Shown here piece after piece: positions 11,297 through 21,774 of a stretch of 64,000 bases of DNA. Location of the stretch: NCBI GenBank assembly GCA_963989385.1, contig OZ022501.1, forward strand, positions 83,808,979 to 83,872,978. Reading direction: 5' to 3'. The stretch's first letter is position 1, and the number at the start of each line of letters is the position of its first letter. The DNA is from Ctena decussata (Eukaryota; Mollusca; Bivalvia; Lucinida; Lucinidae). A program made the position numbers and the translations under genes. Under the pieces are notes generated by a model that did not search any database, was not told where the DNA came from, and saw only the letters and a program-made list of their open reading frames with translations.

Positions 11297-12417
11297 TAGC
11301 TCGCCTGAACGAAAGTTCAGGAAGAGCTATTGTTGTCACCACGGCGTCGGCGTCCGCGTCAGCGTCCGGATTGGATGTTTTGGTTAAAGTTTTTTAAAGA
11401 CCTATATCTCCCTAACCCATGGATGGATTCTTTTGATACTTGCACTGTAGTTAGATATTGGTCCAAAGTTTAACATGGTACCACCCCCACCCCACTCCTT
11501 GACCTTGATGTCAAGGTCATGGACTTAGAAAATTGGGAGTTTTTTGGGACTGGATGTTTTGGTTAAAGTTTTCTAAAGCCCAGTATCTCCTTAACCCATG
11601 GATGGATTCCTTTGATACTTGCACTGTAGTTAGATATTGGTCCGAAGTTTTCCAGGGTACTACCCCCACCCCCCTCAGTGACCTTGATGTCAAGGTCATG
11701 GACTTAGAAAATTGGCTTTTTATTAATTGGATGTTTGGTTAAAGTTTTTTAATGACACATATCTCCTGAACCCATAGATGAATTCTTTTTATATTTGCAC
11801 TGTAGTTAGATATTAGTCCAAAGTTTTACAGAGTACTACCCTAGCCCTGCTCGGTGACCTTGATGTCAAGGTCAGGGACTTAGGAAATTTGGTCTTTATT
11901 AAAGTTTTCTAATTGCGTACTGATTCATAATGCTAAGCAGAGATTTAGTTTACACTTGAACTGATGTTAGACACTTTTTTGAGTTTTTACAAAACACTAT
12001 ATACTTACCCGACTGGATGACCTTGATGTCAAGGTCATGGACTTTGAGTTTTGTCTTAAAGATTTTGATTAGTTTTATATTAATGAAGACATAATTTCAC
12101 AGTGCCACAATGGACTCAGTTGATACTAATACTTGGACTGATGTTAGATAACGGTTAAAGGCTTTGATACATCCTAGCCCTGCCCTCCTCCCCACTACCC
12201 CTTAGTTCTTTGACCTCAAGCTCATGGACTTTGAAATTTCATGTGGATTTTTTTTATTTTAAGACATTTCTGAGATAGCTTTTGTTTATAAATGTGTTGT
12301 CATTATGGACATGCTTGCCTGAAGTTTTATACATAGCAGTCCACACCACCATAGCGACTGTGTGATGGGCAAGCACCTATTCAGGCGAGCTATGCTGTCA
12401 GGCGACAGCTCTTGTTT
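11297..12417 (+). mobile_element. Hairpin-headed (Helentron/HINE-like) element, family a
   Basis: The 5' end TAGCTCGCCTGAAC sits after a T-run and folds (CCTGAAC-GAA-AGTTCAGG). The 3' end has the inverted sub-terminal repeat TTCAGGCGAGCTA (12380-12392), a hairpin GCTGTC-AGGC-GACAGC (12394-12409) and then TCTTGTTT. The core has units of about 170-180 bp (GTTTTGGTTAAAGTTTT at 11378, 11556 and about 11720). Sub-terminal inverted repeats, 3' hairpin, tandem core and T-rich insertion site match non-autonomous Helentrons (HINE, DINE-1, oyster pearl). No protein is encoded. Confidence 0.7.
11500..11519. promoter_or_regulatory. Palindromic nuclear-receptor-like site in element core
   Basis: TGACCTTGATGTCAAGGTCA contains two inverted TCAAGGTCA extended half-sites, the consensus bound by monomeric ERR and NR5A/FTZ-F1 receptors. 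The same palindrome recurs at 11679-11698, 11855-11874 and 12018-12037, once per core unit. Function is not shown. Confidence 0.45.
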
Positions 12418-12525
12418 ATAAACAAAGTACATGCATCTTATCTGTCAGGCAACTTTGAGTGACATTCTGGGTGTGGCTCGGTACTGTGTATTAAAACAGC
12501 AGCAACGTCTATCTTTGTCTATTTT

Positions 12526-12990
12526 TATACCCCCGACATACGAAGTATGTCAGGGGGTATATAATTTTTGTCATTCCGTCCGTTCGTCCGTTCGGATGTT
12601 AGTCCGTCCTTCCGTCCGTTACGTCAAAGTTTTGCGTTAAACCTTTTTGATTGCTCATATCTCTGTAACCACACATCAGATTCTTTTCATATTTGGTTCA
12701 TGATATCTCTATAGCATTACCTTTGATGTGAAGTATCTAAGCCCCTGGGTTAGGCTCCAGGGTGGGGCCAGGGGTCAACATTTTGGACTTAGGCATTTTC
12801 ATAATGTCAAAGTTTTGCGTTAAACCTTATTGATTGCTAATGTCTTTGTAACAACATTGAAGATTTCTTCCATATTTGCTTCATGATATCTATGTAGCAT
12901 TGTTTTCAATATGGACTACCTAAGCTGCTGGGTCAGGCTCATGGATGGGGCCAGGGGTCAATAACTAGGTTTTAGCTATTTGTGGTTGAT
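12526..12990 (+). mobile_element. Hairpin-headed element, family c (3' end not found)
   Basis: The 5' palindrome TATACCCCCGACATACGAAG continues into its inverted copy, ending GTCAGGGGGTATA (12527-12563). CCGTCCGTTCGTCCG repeats follow, then two units of about 183 bp (GTCAAAGTTTTGCGTTAAAC at 12622 and 12805). The 3' sub-terminal repeat and hairpin are missing, so the copy is probably truncated where another repeat begins near 13000. Confidence 0.65.
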
Positions 12991-13009
12991 TTTTGCTTCT
13001 ATTTCTGAT

Positions 13010-13245
13010 ATACTTGAATGGATCCTAATGATGCACAACTACGTGTATTTTTATTTTTTATTTCTAATGACAAAACAGAGCAAAACAGATAGCAGAATGG
13101 TCAGCTAGCATAGCTAGTCAGGTGACCAGACTGTTTGAGACCAACAAGTAGACATAACAACATGTAACACTGATGAACCACATCAGAAATACCGCATTAA
13201 AACGGTCAGCAAAAGTTACTGGTAACAAGCTGCTAACTAGCGGTT
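13010..13245. repeat. Interspersed repeat family G, fragment
   Basis: Similar to 40920-41100 and 43190-43270: a TATTTTTA-rich part, then GGTGACCAGACTGTTTG, GAACCACATCAGAAATACCG and a GGTCAGCAAAAGTTACTGG-like end. The family type is unknown; no TIRs or coding capacity were recognised. Confidence 0.5.
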
Positions 13246-13320
13246 AGATTTGTTATATTTTCCTGGATTTATTCAGATATTATGTATTTACCACAAGTTA
13301 ACGTTATTACTTTTTTTTTT

Positions 13321-13350
13321 TGGTGGGGGGGGGGGGGGGGGGGGGGGGGA
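13321..13350. repeat. Poly-T/poly-G tract
   Basis: T run followed by about 24 nearly uninterrupted G; potential slippage or assembly weak spot. Confidence 0.95.
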
Positions 13351-15166
13351 GGGTTATAAAATGGGACATTTTCTTTCTATACCGGCAATTGCGAACATTT
13401 TGAAAATTATATTATTATTTTATTTTTGTAGCACTGGCAAGAAGTAAATACACTTCCATGTTAATCGTATCGCCAAATTACGTTTCCTCTTTCTCCTCCG
13501 TTCGAATTCATAACGAGAGACGCATTACAGCGCGAGACCATTATAGACAGTGTTATGCAAGGCGACTTGAATTCCAAAGTAAGAAGGGATGCACAGGCAG
13601 ACTCGGGAGACGTTTGTGGACCCTACTGCAACGTCGAAACCAATGCTAGAGGTGTTTGTAACCCTTAACAACCTTGGCCTTTTCCATCTTTTTGAATTAA
13701 AGTGTTTGTCTTATCAGAACGACTTAGTTTATAAGAAAACACGATGTTATTACAGATACTGACATTGGCGTAGCCTCCTACATGTATACGCAAATACGCA
13801 AGTGCATATTTAAATTCAATTTTTTTTTGTCAAATTGGCAAAAATTCAATATGCACCTGAGGTTTGTAGTTGCAGGCTATACTTTTGCAAACGGTACAAT
13901 TGTTTCAATACCAATTGCCAATAGACATGACAATATTTAAAGGGATAAACACCTTTATTCCGCACAAGTAGTATAAAACATGACTAGGAGTATCATACTT
14001 CGCCTCTAAGTGTTTCTTAATATGTATTTCATTTTTTTTTTGGCTACGCAGTATCTTTCACTAATCAGTGTATTTTTGTATCATCCTTGTGCACATTTTC
14101 CATCAATTTTCGTTACTGTGATTGGTATTCCTGACACCAGTTGCAAGTAATTTACTACAGCACCGTGGAATTTGCGTCAGGCTATTATCCATAAATCTTT
14201 TTGACAGACCAAATTTACCGTCTTAAATGTTTGTATTTGGATATTGTAAGTGTAAGGACACCTGCATCTGAACGGTTCTGTTTTCTGTTCAGTTCTGTTC
14301 TCTGAGAAACTCTGTTTGCCGCGTTTAGGAGACTGTCTATAAAAAGCTGAAAGGCAATAAGTGGTAACAATAAAAGACTGCACCACTGCGGCAAAGTGGT
14401 CTTTGTTAGCCCTATTTGCTGCGGTAGTCTGTTCCAATACAGACTTCTCACTGTAATACAATTCTCTCTGTTTATCGAATTTTCTTGCGACTGACGGCAT
14501 TTGAAATATAGTAATCACATGAAAGTTTATCAAGCAGACAAATTGTGTTTACCAAAAGAGCAACCGGTCTGTAATATCTGATTAGTAAATAGTTTGGGCA
14601 CGAAAACTGACTGCTGAATTATTATATACGCTTGCAAATTGTAATGACTGCACTTTATGACAGACCTAACTGACCCATGGTGACAAATGATTTAAACCAA
14701 AGTGCTTAACTAAGCGGTAAAAAGGAAAAGTCTAGCGTATAAACTCATCCATACCAAATTTAGAAACATTGATACCTTTGTTTAGCTTTGCTTTCTAGAG
14801 TGAATTTTGTTTTGTGTTTATGGCCTTCCTTTGATTTCTTTTTTTGTTTAATTATAGTACACGCAAATACTTAGTAAATTATTTGTTTTTGTTGGTATAA
14901 TTGTGGTGTGATTTATTTTGCTGTAACAGGATCTCTTATAGTGTCTTTGACTTAACTGTTCAATTTATTTAGAATAGCCTTGTGGCCATCTTTTGTGAAA
15001 AAGCTTTCCCCTTTGTTTTTCGCAGGTGCTGTATATTTTAGTGCCGACTTAGCTGTAGCTTCAGGGCAGGATGCGGAATTAGATTTAATCCCTCACAGAG
15101 CATTGCCTTTTTCTCTTCTTTGGTGGGCTGTGCACATGGTTTTTGCGCTTCCTGGCTACCTTTATC
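13351..15166. other. Unassigned sequence
   Basis: AT-rich. The longest open frame (14177-14533, minus, 118 codons) has no recognised domain. An alternative frame on the same strand reads RSLYWNRLPQQIG, faintly like the WN-LP motif at the C-terminus of non-LTR reverse transcriptases, too little to call a LINE relic. Confidence 0.4.
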
Positions 15167-15403
15167 TGAGCCACGACACGAGAAAACCAACAAAGTGGTT
15201 GTGCGCCCAGCGCAGACTCAGATCAACCTGGGCATCCACCCAGGCCAATCAGACTCCTCGCTTAGCGCTTAAAGGGTAGCTAAGGATCTAAGATAACCCC
15301 ATGTGGATAGCCAAGACTCTGATCAGACTGGGCGGATGCCTAGGCTGATCTGAGTCTTTGCTGGGCGCACAACCACTTTGTTTGTTTTCTCGCGTCGCGG
15401 CTC
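15167..15403. mobile_element. Palindromic MITE, family 1, copy 2
   Basis: Begins TGAGCCACGACACGAGAAAA and ends with the inverted copy TCTCGCGTCGCGGCTC. A 99-codon frame upstream runs into the left arm and ends with a translated MITE peptide (HDTRKPTKWLCAQRRLRS), a familiar annotation artefact. Confidence 0.9.
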
Positions 15404-16065
15404 GTCTATATTTAAAACGGTACATGTTAATCATTTAAATCTTTGAGAATTAAAGAAAGCCCAAGGTCGGAAGATTTAACATTTGAAAAGATTCTTTTTT
15501 AGAGCGGAAGCCTGTAAAGTAAATTGCAAGTTCTGATTAGTTTTGCAACCTATTACATTTTAAAAGCTTTGACATAATTGTATATTACAGAACGGATATA
15601 GCACCTGCTGTCGCCATTCTAAGCCCTTAAATGGTGAAGCGTGCATTTTTTCCGAGAATGATACCACGAGGTTTGAAAGTGGCTGACACTTCTGAATATA
15701 ATATTGTTGAGTGCAAAAAATGCAATATTCTGTTAGTTAGCAGCATTATAAGTCTTATTATGATTAAGTTCTGAATAGTAAGAAAAAAAAATAAATGAAA
15801 AATAAATAAATAAGTCCACGCACATTTGTCCATATTCAATGAAACTGCAACAAGCCAAAAATATCCTGTATCACAGACAGGCATCAGGTTTGTTAGATTT
15901 AATTTGCGTGTTAGCGAACATGAATTGTGTTTCCCTTGTCTTTATGTTTTACAATATTGCCGTTGGGTGCCCATCTTGTCTCATCTCAGCATTTAATTCT
16001 GATTTATCTGTTTGCTGTTTTGATCCAACAATGGGTCAAAGGTCCTTTACACGGTCAACATCACC
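15404..16065. other. Unassigned sequence
   Basis: AT-rich spacer between two MITE copies; nothing recognised. Confidence 0.5.
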
Positions 16066-16304
16066 TGAGCCGCGACACGAAAAGACCAACAAAGCAGCAT
16101 GTGTGCCCAGCGCAGATTCAAATCAGCCTGGGCATTCGCCATAGCTGATCAGAGTCTTTGTTTTGCGCTTAAAGGGTAACTAAGCGTCTAAGCTAGCCCC
16201 GAGCGGACAGCGAAGATTCTGATCAGACTGGGCGGATGCCCAGGCTGATCTGAGTCTGCGCTGGGCGCACAGCCACTTTGTTGGTTTTCTCGTGTCGCGG
16301 CTCA
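16066..16304. mobile_element. Palindromic MITE, family 1, copy 3
   Basis: TGAGCCGCGACACGAAAAGA at the left and TCTCGTGTCGCGGCTCA at the right, with inner CCCAGCGCAGA / TCTGCGCTGGG arms. Confidence 0.9.
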
Positions 16305-16611
16305 CTTGTATGTTCATCAACCACATATGACTCAAGGACGAGGGAGATGTGCATGTCAAATCGATTTACCCTAGCAGTAATTTATTACTGACCTTTCAAA
16401 GGCGGTGCTCCTTTCATGTTTTTTCTATCATTGTTACTCTTTGTCTGCTTTCTTTCTGTCCTTGAATATTTTTTACAATCATAGAATAGCCTCGCGACTG
16501 TCTGCAGGAAAAAAATGTACTGGAAAAAAAGCTAGACTCTTGGCTTTACGTTTGTGGTGTTTTGCTTCGTGTGCATGTTTTTCGAGGAGCAGCCTCGTAT
16601 AATTTCGATAT

Positions 16612-17075
16612 TGTTTCACATTTCACAAGATTTCTTTGGTCAAATAACGCGTATGTCAAAATTTAGCCAATAATATCATATGTCAATGAATATTTAATCT
16701 TCGTTTTTTCTCTTCGTACTGCCCTGTGAATACTAGCACTTTGTCATATTATTTTTCGTCGTAGATCTATTTTCGATTTCTACTTTCGGTTTAATACACA
16801 CAAACAAACAAACAGTGCAACATGTTGATAACTATTTTGAAATCAGGTCAATTTCAAGATTGACCGCGGTCCATTTTGGAATTCCATATTGGACAGTTCA
16901 ATTTTGAGATAGGTCGTCGTCGCTACCCAGAGTCAAAATTACGGTTGTGGGTGCCTACCGACATAGCTTACTTATTCATGAAAATTATTGTCATATCTTC
17001 AACTACAGACATATAACAAAACATACTTCCATTTAATCTGCGCCGATTATCTTATTTTTTAAAGATTTTTCTTGT
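16612..17075 (+). repeat. Interspersed repeat, inverted partner at 32.5-33.5 kb
   Basis: Much of this stretch reappears in inverted orientation at 32521-33500. Shared blocks include TTCACAAGATTTCTTTGGTCA (with one difference), CTTTCGGTTTAATACACA, a TCAAGATTGACCGCGGTC-like block, and ACTTCCATTTAATCTGCGCC. The second copy holds about 500 extra bases. Repeat class unknown. Confidence 0.65.
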
Positions 17076-17162
17076 TTACTTTCCCACTGGGTGTTTAGGG
17101 AAGAATACAGTAAAACATTGTATCGGTTCCTGTTCATTGCCTTTTCAAATTCTTTTTCTCTA

Positions 17163-17390
17163 TATCGGTTTATCATATGACGTCGCATCTTAGAGTGTAA
17201 TAAAGCCATGCATTAAAAACAATAATCCACTAGTGGATTAAATATGCAAATTACTTCGTAACCTTTTGCGACGATGTCCATAAAAACGTCGCATTTTCTA
17301 ATGGCGAAAATAGCCGAGCATCTTATCGGTTTTCCCCAACCCGTTTAATAAATTCAATAATACATGAGCACTCAAGTAAGATCCTCTCTG
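17163..17390. mobile_element. Palindrome-bearing repeat (MITE-like), copy 1
   Basis: Contains the perfect palindrome AATCCACTAGTGGATT (17226-17241) and ends with GAGCATCTTATCGGTTTTCC ... TAATACATGAGCACT. The same modules occur rearranged at 19064-19425. The copy is followed within about 80 bp by MITE family 1 copy 4. Confidence 0.6.
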
Positions 17391-17471
17391 TCTCGGATTT
17401 TCTCTAATTCTGTGTCTTGGATGGATTGTGCCTTGAGAATTTTTCCCGCTCTTTGGTAACTCATAAATATT

Positions 17472-17684
17472 TGAGCCGCGACACAAGAAAACCAACAATG
17501 TGGTTGTGCGGCAAGCGCAGACCCAGTGGGCTCAAACTCTCCGCTAAGCACTTAAAGGGTAGCTAAGGGTCTAAGCTACCTCCATGCGGACAGCGAAGAC
17601 TGATCAGACTGGGCGGATGCCCAGGCTGATCAGAGTCTGCGCTGGGCGCACAACCACTTTGTTGGTTTTCTCGTGTCGCGGCTA
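17472..17684. mobile_element. Palindromic MITE, family 1, copy 4
   Basis: TGAGCCGCGACACAAGAAAA at the left and TTTTCTCGTGTCGCGGCTAA at the right. Slightly shorter than the other copies owing to deletion in the left arm after CCCAGTGGG. Confidence 0.88.
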
Positions 17685-19063
17685 ATTTTACCAAACGTTA
17701 CATGCCACAACCGGTATATGAGCTTGTTGATTGCTAACGACTTGAAACTGTGTAACTGGCACTATGACGAAGAACGGAGAGATCTTTCCATTACCCACTC
17801 ACCCTCCTAGTTTCTCAAACTTATTATTGATAATTATAAGCAAGGATTCAAACAACCGTGTAATGATCTTTTTATCATAAACTTTCTTATAGAAATGTAA
17901 CTTTTGTAAGAAATATTGCGATATGTTTTGTTCCAATAAAATTTGTCCACTTTCAACCATTCGACGTGCGGCACGGCTCACTATCCATGATCTTCCGACT
18001 CGACCATCCTCATGTTATTTCATCCAATAAGAAGAGTAAAACAGACAAAATTCGGACCGATACGGACAGCTCGGGCTGAGATCGGGGCTGGGATCAAAAC
18101 AATCGTGTAATAATCTCTACGTATTGAGAGGGAATGAAAATACTCTTATACCAGTCAAAGCGAGTATATGCATTTGATGATAATCCTATTTCGTTTTAGT
18201 ATACATATGTTAGTTCAACTCAGCAGCATGCGTCTGGACTTCTTGTCCTCTTATTTTGTGGCAGTTGTCCATTGAAATTACGGAATGATGGTATAATTAA
18301 TGGTTCTTTGAGAAAATCAGATATGTCTCCTGTGTTTTAAACATCCAGTCGCTTTTATTTGCAGTAAGAAAGTTTTTTTTGAAAAGTTGAGCATAGCGCT
18401 TTATGGCGCTTTCAAGGATTATCCAGGCAGTACTTATATTATATTTTACAAATGTCTTCAATGATAAAGCCATTCACCTTGTCGATCGCTTTGTAGCAGC
18501 GCTACTGGAAAATATACATAAAAAGTAAAAACTATGAATCTTTTTTTAAGACTGCGTATCTCCACAGTTTGATTATTCGTATTTGTCGGCATTAACAATC
18601 TAAAGCTTCTGTAGAAAAAATGATTAACGGACAAGCTGACTCTTTAATATTAACATAATGTTCATTTTCTTGTACCACGAGTTCTTATTTCAATACTAGA
18701 CAGAAATTTTTCGGTCTCAAGGACGCGCTGCAGGATAAGCTATTAGTGAGTGCTCAGAGGCTTTTTAAAAGTTACTTGAAATTTGACTTTAGGCGGTCAT
18801 ATTGAATTCCCGGATAATTTAGACGAAGTGAAAGATTGATTAGAATTATATGTAATTTAAGATTTGTTTAATGTTATTTTGTTTTCGCCTAAACATCTGG
18901 AGGGTAACGATTTCAGACAAATAAGTTACTGCACTGAAGAAACAAATTGTTATTACACTACTAGAAGCTAATCATTTTGAATTGGTACCTTCGCACTTTA
19001 ACTAGCCACATAACTTTATAATTGTGTATCTTCAGTAAGTCCGGTACTTGAGCGCAACAATAA
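17685..19063. other. Unassigned sequence
   Basis: AT-rich, only short frames, no recognised feature. Confidence 0.5.
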
Positions 19064-19425
19064 ATAGAGGATCTTACATGAGTGCTCATGTATAACTGAA
19101 TTTATTAAACGAGTTGGGGAAAAAGATAAGATGCGAGGCTTTGCCGAGCATCTTATCGTTTTTCTTCAACGAGTTTAATAAATTCAATAATACATGAGCA
19201 CGATTGCAAGATTCTATTTATCATATGACGCTAAAATCATATTTTATTAGCAGATTTTGCACTAAAACGTCACAATTTCACCATTAGAAAACGCAACGTT
19301 TTTATGGACGTAAACGCATAACGTTACGACGTAATTTGCATATTTAATCCACTAGTAGATTATCGTTTTTAATGCATGGTTTTATTACACTCTCAGAAGC
19401 GACGTCATGTGATAAAACTGAGTCT
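19064..19425. mobile_element. Palindrome-bearing repeat (MITE-like), copy 2, with large foldback
   Basis: About 60-bp inverted arms meet near 19140: TGCTCATGTATAACTGAATT ... AAGATAAGATGCGAGGC on the left against GCCGAGCATCTTATCG ... AATAATACATGAGCA on the right. The rest (19210-19425) is the inverted counterpart of 17163-17300, including ATTTAATCCACTAGTAGATT. Confidence 0.65.
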
Positions 19426-20315
19426 GCTATTGGCATCTATTTCATATTTACCTTGCTTCAGCGGAATCCATATTTCCAAAATGTAACTTAATTACTTGTT
19501 TGTATATTTTCTGCAAGCTCCTGAATGACCCTATTCTATTGTATTTAATGAGAATGGTTGCTCCCCATTACTTACTTACAGAGTTAGCCCCTTTCATTAT
19601 TTCTTAGATTACTTTTGTGTGCATCATTTCTAGATAATCGTTTTGGATATCTCAATGACACCTTATAGAAATGTGCATCGGCTTCATACTGTGTGTTGAG
19701 TATGGGAATGGTTGCTTCTCTCTTAATTTTGGAGTAAAATCCCTTTAATTTATTCATATACTATTTTTGTGGACACATAAGTACCTGTTTGTGGCTGATT
19801 GTCACGGCTAAAGATCTGCCCAAGGTACTGACAGAGCTTAAAAATCGGTCAGAAACGGGTGTATATTGCCCCAGTTCCGGTGCTCTTGTTAGGACAATAT
19901 TTCAAACTTAGAAAAAGTAGGTAAATAGCTAAATTCTACAGCTAATTTTCAAAAATTAATATTTAAAATCATTTTAATTGCAATTGAAGAAAAGTTATAA
20001 AAAGTCTTTATTTTTTTTCTATAAATAAGTGAAGACAACCTTTGGTAAAACCCAACCAGTTTTTTTTCTTTTGTTGAGCGATGTATTATTGTTTTAAATA
20101 AATGTTCACACTTAACTTCTTTTTACCAGTAATGTATTTTAATATATGCACATCAAATCAACCCACATTTCATCGCCAAACGTGTAGCCTAACCGCTTTT
20201 TGATATCATTAGTGTTCAGATGCTTTAACGATCGGAACAGCCTTCGAAAGAGACTTGAATTAAATAGATAATTTATGGTAAGAAAAATTCTGAACTGCAA
20301 AGCAGAAAAAAAGAA
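19426..20315. other. Unassigned sequence
   Basis: AT-rich, nothing recognised. Confidence 0.5.
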
Positions 20316-20429
20316 AAACTAGAGGGAAGTATTCGAGAGAATACAGATATCTTCCCTTACTCGTTTGAATAATAAAGGTATAGTTTCCCTTAACCCACAC
20401 TTTTCGTATCAGATGGCTGTCAAAATATT

Positions 20430-20759
20430 TTAAGTTCGTTGTGCAAGATGTTTGCAGTAACTCACTTTGTATACATACGTTTCTGTTCTGATTAACTTCT
20501 CGTAACGACGTTCCCCAAGCGGCTCAGCGTTAAAAATACGTAACATGCGTTTAGGACGAGAGTACCAGCTGTAACATAACATGATTCCCTGCGATATTAA
20601 AATTTTAGGCTGTGTATTTAGAATGTGATTTTCAGTCAAGTTTCCGCCTCCAGCCTGCTCTTTCGCACAGGCAGTCTTTGGACGAGGGACCTTGCACCAT
20701 GCGCAAAGGGACGTAGTTTTAGACCAAATAGTAACCTGATTTGATTCTTGTCTATGCAT
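20430..20759 (-). CDS. Unrecognised 109-codon open frame (doubtful)
   Basis: Minus-strand frame starting at an ATG at 20759. It is one of the longer frames not explained by a repeat. The protein is basic and cysteine-containing (it begins MHRQESNQVTIWSKTT) with no signal peptide, membrane segment, repeat or domain that I recognise. No splice context, conserved neighbour or promoter supports it. It sits between a small hairpin (about 20323-20355, GGGAAG ... CTTCCC) and a local duplication at 21.1-21.5 kb. It may be chance coding in repeat-free DNA. Confidence 0.15.
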   Translation of the reverse strand: MHRQESNQVTIWSKTTSLCAWCKVPRPKTACAKEQAGGGNLTENHILNTQPKILISQGIMLCYSWYSRPKRMLRIFNAEPLGERRYEKLIRTETYVYKVSYCKHLAQRT

Positions 20760-21099
20760 AAGCGCTACGGTCCCTTTTTTACGCTCCTCTGTATGCAGCT
20801 ATATTTGAAATAAATAACGGTCACTTGTAAAATACACTTGCCTCGTTCCCAGGCTACACTTCAGGAACTGTCTGAATCAAGGATCCTTCGCTTTGTGCGA
20901 ACATGATAGACTTAAACCAGTCTGTGCATCCTCGCAGCCTGTTTCCGTTGAGTGATTCCGTATAGCAATTAGGTTTGATCGGTGTGGCCAAACTCGCAGG
21001 CTAATTGTTATTATTTAATCGCATACATTATAACATATGGCCCATTTTCGCTTCACAACTGAGCCGTCTATTTATAGGCGTTTGCAATACGAGTAACCA

Positions 21100-21505
21100 A
21101 TTTACTGGCTCCAGGTTCGCGTATAAGCGTTTAATGCGGTGCCGTATCACCCCAGCTCTGTGTTTATTGACGGAACAATAAATCGCTAATTATTCAATTA
21201 GAATTTGTAGGCTCAAATATTCCCTTGTCCAGGCCAAGACGAACCCGTTGACTTGCACATTTTGTGGCTAGTTAGAGCAACTCTTCTGATCAAGCTCTTC
21301 ACCAAAGTGTGTCATTTGGGAGGTTTTACTATGCCTTGTACACTGCTGCATTTGCTATCGATTTTTCGTCTGCCTGAAACAGGTACTGGCTCTCGTTTCA
21401 GCTAAAGCGCTAGCTAACGCGGCTTATATTTCCCGGCTCTGTGTTAATCAAACGGAACAATTAATCGTTAATTACTCATTTTTTATTCAATTAATCAAAA
21501 ATCGC
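21100..21505. repeat. Diverged tandem duplication, about 280 bp apart
   Basis: TACTGGCTCCAGGTTCGCGT ... CTCTGTGTTTATTGACGGAA ... CAATAAATCGCTAATTATTC near 21103-21200 recurs as TACTGGCTCTCGTTTCAGCT ... CTCTGTGTTAATCAAACGGAA ... AATTAATCGTTAATTACTC near 21384-21475. Confidence 0.6.
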
Positions 21506-21629
21506 CTCGTACATTCGCTAGTCCATGCAAAGACGGACAAGCTGATATGCACAATGTATGGGTAGGTATAGCCGTTATTCAGATTTTTGTGGATAAAAAA
21601 GCGTCTTATGACAGATTTTGCAAAAGTGA

Positions 21630-21672
21630 ACACAATATATCTTCCCATGCCATAGGCAAGGGAAGATATAAC
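21630..21672. repeat. Perfect-stem palindrome (TATATCTTCCC / GGGAAGATATA)
   Basis: An 11-bp stem with a CATGCCATAGGCAA-type loop. It resembles the 5' hairpins of the hairpin-headed elements and may mark another truncated copy. A related GGGAAG/CTTCCC hairpin sits at about 20323-20355. Confidence 0.5.
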
Positions 21673-21774
21673 TATACTATCGCCATACCGTCTCTCAGTA
21701 TAGGACGTAATGTCAACAAATAGTCAAAGTCATAACAATATCCTGGAAGTTTGATAAGATTCGGTTGAAAACTG

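Noticed and set aside
14215..14533. Possible reverse-transcriptase C-terminus (RSLYWNRLPQQIG)
   Set aside because: Only one short WN-LP-like match, no neighbouring RT motifs in any frame.
14980..15279. 99-codon open frame ending in HDTRKPTKWLCAQRRLRS
   Set aside because: The C-terminal third is MITE family 1 translated; the rest lacks any recognised domain.
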